The notes under the pieces were generated by a model, which saw only the letters and a program-made list of their open reading frames with translations, had not been told where the DNA came from and made no database searches. The position numbers and the translations under genes are program-made. From the NCBI GenBank assembly GCA_007122555.1, contig SKTL01000212.1, positions 1 to 7,724 of the forward strand: a stretch of DNA of 7,724 bases, written 5' to 3'. Shown piece after piece: positions 5,822 through 7,724 of the stretch. Origin of the DNA: Thermomicrobiaceae bacterium. GTDB lineage: Bacteria; Chloroflexota; Chloroflexia; Thermomicrobiales; Thermomicrobiaceae. Positions within the stretch are counted from its first letter, which is position 1, and each line of letters opens with the position of its first letter.

Positions 5822-7003
5822 CGGCTTCGGCGGACAATCAATTAGCAGCGCCGCAGTCAGGGCCATCCGATCGGCGATTGAATCGAGTACAACGTACTCG
5901 GTCTCAGCATTATGAGCATTCTGTCCTTCCGGCCCGAGTCCATCCAGCGTGGGGATCCCGAGCGCGGCGGTGAAGTTGCCGTCGCTGCCGCCGCCGCTGC
6001 TGAGTTCCTCGTACTCTCGACCGAGATCATCGACGATTGACCTCGAGAGACTGAGCAGTGCATCCGTCCCCGGGACCTTTTCCATTGGCGGGCGGTTGAT
6101 TCCGCCGGTCAGCTTCGTAGTGGTATCGGGAACTGTCGAGCGATTGGCGATCTTCTCGATTTCGGCAGTTACGCGTTCGCCCTCCGCCTTTGTCGGGACC
6201 CGGACATCGACCGCGCAATGGGCGTAATCTGCGATGACATTGCGCCGCTCGCCGCCGCGCATCTGATTCGCGGACACAGTCGAACCGATCTTGAAGTCGT
6301 TGAGATCGTGCAACTGGATAATCTTGTGCGCCATCTCGAGATTCGCGCTGCGACCGTCTCGCGGCGATGCGCCGGCGTGCGCCGCAACACCGTGCACATC
6401 GAGCTCGAACATGCCGACGCCCTTGCGGGTGGCCAACACGCCACCGGCGGCTCTCCCTGGCTCGAAAACGAACACGGCGTCCATACGCGCCGCTTCGCCT
6501 TCAATCAGCGCCCGGGATGTCGGCGAGCCGATCTCCTCATCGGCGTTGGCGACAAACGTCACCTCCGCAAAGTCATCGTATCCGATATCACGGAGAATCT
6601 TCATGGCGTAACAGGCGAGGATCATCCCGCCTTTCATATCCATTGACGCCGGTCCGTACGCTTTGCCATCTCGGATCGTCAGGGGACGCTCGCTGGTTGT
6701 TCCCTTCGGGTAGACCGTGTCGAAGTGGCCCAGCAACATCAGTCGACGGCTTCCATTTCCCGCAAGCGTGGCCACGAAATGATCACCAAGCTCCTCGTTC
6801 GGATGCATTGTGATCTCGAATCCGAGATCAGCCAGGATCGATCGGAGAAACCCTCCCGCTTCGTTCACGCCGTCGCGGTCAAAGGTCCCGCTATCAATGT
6901 TGACGATTCGTTCAAGATCGGCGAGATACGCGTCATAGTAGTCATCAGCGCGCCGTTTGATATCGGTTACGTCCGCCACAGAATCCCCTTTCTGAACACT
7001 CAT
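5819..7003 (-). CDS. M20 family metallopeptidase, glutamate carboxypeptidase (CPG2)-like
   Basis: A 394-residue zinc peptidase, the usual size. Ligands and catalytic residues are all visible: LGHFDTV (His93), GPASMDMKGG (Asp122), NADEEIGS (general base Glu156, ligand Glu157), FEPGR (Glu181) and GQNAHN (His364). Spacing 93-122-156/157-181 equals that of Pseudomonas carboxypeptidase G2, which removes C-terminal glutamate from folates. The dimerisation domain carries GVAAHAGASPRDG near 205-217. There is no signal peptide, so it is probably cytoplasmic, acting on a C-terminal or N-acylated amino acid; folate specificity should not be assumed. The ATG at 7003 is used here. A GTG at 6979 (codon 9) has a better ribosome site, AAAGGGG five bases upstream, and could be the real start. 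The gene begins 14 bases after the M24 gene. Confidence 0.9.
   Translation of the reverse strand: MSVQKGDSVADVTDIKRRADDYYDAYLADLERIVNIDSGTFDRDGVNEAGGFLRSILADLGFEITMHPNEELGDHFVATLAGNGSRRLMLLGHFDTVYPKGTTSERPLTIRDGKAYGPASMDMKGGMILACYAMKILRDIGYDDFAEVTFVANADEEIGSPTSRALIEGEAARMDAVFVFEPGRAAGGVLATRKGVGMFELDVHGVAAHAGASPRDGRSANLEMAHKIIQLHDLNDFKIGSTVSANQMRGGERRNVIADYAHCAVDVRVPTKAEGERVTAEIEKIANRSTVPDTTTKLTGGINRPPMEKVPGTDALLSLSRSIVDDLGREYEELSSGGGSDGNFTAALGIPTLDGLGPEGQNAHNAETEYVVLDSIADRMALTAALLIDCPPKP
6985..6991 (-). promoter_or_regulatory. Candidate Shine-Dalgarno for an alternative M20 peptidase start
   Basis: AAAGGGG five bases before the in-frame GTG at 6979. The ATG at 7003 has only AGGA about 12 bases upstream. 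Starting at 6979 would remove eight residues and leave every functional motif intact. Confidence 0.45.
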
Positions 7004-7017
7004 TTCGCTGGTCTATC

Positions 7018-7724
7018 CTACCCGATCAGAATCAGCTCGCGTTGCGGTGTCGTAAGGAATTCGCAGCCAGCAGCAGCGACCAGAACATCCTCTTCAAGCT
7101 GAACCCGGCCCCGACCCTCAACCGGGAAACCGATTTCCAGCGTATAGACCTGCGATTCCTCGATCAGATCATACGGACGCTGACCGTAGCGATCCCATCT
7201 CGGTCCGAGCACCGTTCCGCCGTCATGGCAAGCGCGCCCCATCTGGTGACCGAAGGCGAACCGCCATTCCTCAGCGCCGTACGCTTCGAGCACCCGCCGG
7301 GCGGCAGCGTCGACCTCCCACCCGGCAACGCCTGGCCTGAGCGCGTCGGCGCCTGCCTGGATCGCTCGATCAACAACGCCGAAGGCTTCGGTGAGTTCAT
7401 CCGGGGCCGCGCTCTCGCCATCCTTCAGAAAGTAGAATGTACGTTGCATGTCCGAGGTGTACTCGTTCTGGCGCACGCCGAAATCGATCGCCAGCAGATG
7501 ACCGGACTCGGTCACGAAATCGGATGGGCCGACGTGGCCCTCAGGAGAGCTCGGACCGGCCATAACAGTCGGGCAGTATTTCCAGTCCCATGACGATCCC
7601 ACCCCATGGTGTTCCAGCCGGCTATGCATGAAGTCCGATATTTGCTGCTCGGAAGCGCCCGGTCGCAGCCATTCTGCAGTCTCCGTCCAGATCCGCTCTG
7701 TCGTAGCAATGGCCTCGCGAATGC
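7018..7724 (-). CDS. M24 family metallopeptidase (Xaa-Pro peptidase-type), C-terminal part, runs off right edge
   Basis: About 234 residues are visible; the frame stays open to the right edge, so the N-terminal part is missing and any ATG inside, such as 7629, is not the start. The pita-bread catalytic domain is recognisable with all five metal ligands: the Asp in LLAIDFG, the Asp in YTSDMQRTFYF, the His in FAFGHQMGR, the Glu in YTLEIGF and the second Glu of VQLEEDVLV. M24 enzymes include methionine aminopeptidase, Xaa-Pro aminopeptidase, prolidase and creatinase. The Asp-Asp-His-Glu-Glu set supports a true metallopeptidase rather than creatinase-like enzymes that lost the metals. The HDGG segment after the His ligand departs from the usual H-E-P pattern. 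It ends 14 bases before the M20 peptidase and is the first visible gene of the run. Confidence 0.87.
   Translation of the reverse strand, partial: IREAIATTERIWTETAEWLRPGASEQQISDFMHSRLEHHGVGSSWDWKYCPTVMAGPSSPEGHVGPSDFVTESGHLLAIDFGVRQNEYTSDMQRTFYFLKDGESAAPDELTEAFGVVDRAIQAGADALRPGVAGWEVDAAARRVLEAYGAEEWRFAFGHQMGRACHDGGTVLGPRWDRYGQRPYDLIEESQVYTLEIGFPVEGRGRVQLEEDVLVAAAGCEFLTTPQRELILIG

Overview
The window looks like an ordinary bacterial chromosome segment of moderately high G+C, densely coding, with every gene I can support on the minus strand. It therefore reads from right to left. The protein style (acidic N-terminal leader on ribosomal protein S1, paired metallopeptidase and MBL-fold hydrolase genes, a class V aminotransferase) would suit a Chloroflexota bacterium, perhaps Thermomicrobia-like. 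That placement is an impression from protein style and no marker here proves it. There are no tRNA or rRNA genes, insertion sequences or CRISPR arrays.

The right half (7724 to about 2615) is one tight five-gene run. It starts with the C-terminal part of an M24 (Xaa-Pro peptidase-type) metallopeptidase that runs in from beyond the right edge. A complete M20 metallopeptidase of the glutamate carboxypeptidase (CPG2) type follows, then two tandem MBL-fold metallohydrolases that are about half identical to each other, then a multi-pass membrane protein of the O-antigen ligase/polymerase (Wzy_C) family. Gaps are only 9 to 24 bases, several with a Shine-Dalgarno overlapping the previous stop, so co-transcription is very likely. 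The first four genes look like a hydrolytic module acting on peptides, amino-acid conjugates or related amides and esters. Their shared substrate cannot be read from the sequence.

The middle-left part (2524 to 502) holds a small YvlD/phage-holin-4_2-like membrane protein, a YfcE/MJ0936-type metallophosphoesterase and a class V PLP aminotransferase of the alanine-glyoxylate/serine-pyruvate group. Their gaps are 21 and 37 bases, and the set is separated from the right-hand run by 90 noncoding bases.

At the left edge is the N-terminal 120 codons of ribosomal protein S1 (rpsA). It appears to have its own promoter (perfect TATAAT) in the 141-base gap, followed by a leader of roughly 85 bases with a small hairpin. 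A perfect inverted repeat lies between its -35 and -10 regions.

The best candidates for novelty are the peptidase/peptidase/MBL/MBL cluster with its duplicated MBL enzymes and linked membrane polymerase-like gene, and the palindrome inside the S1 promoter. No clearly new defence system, mobile element or RNA system was seen.
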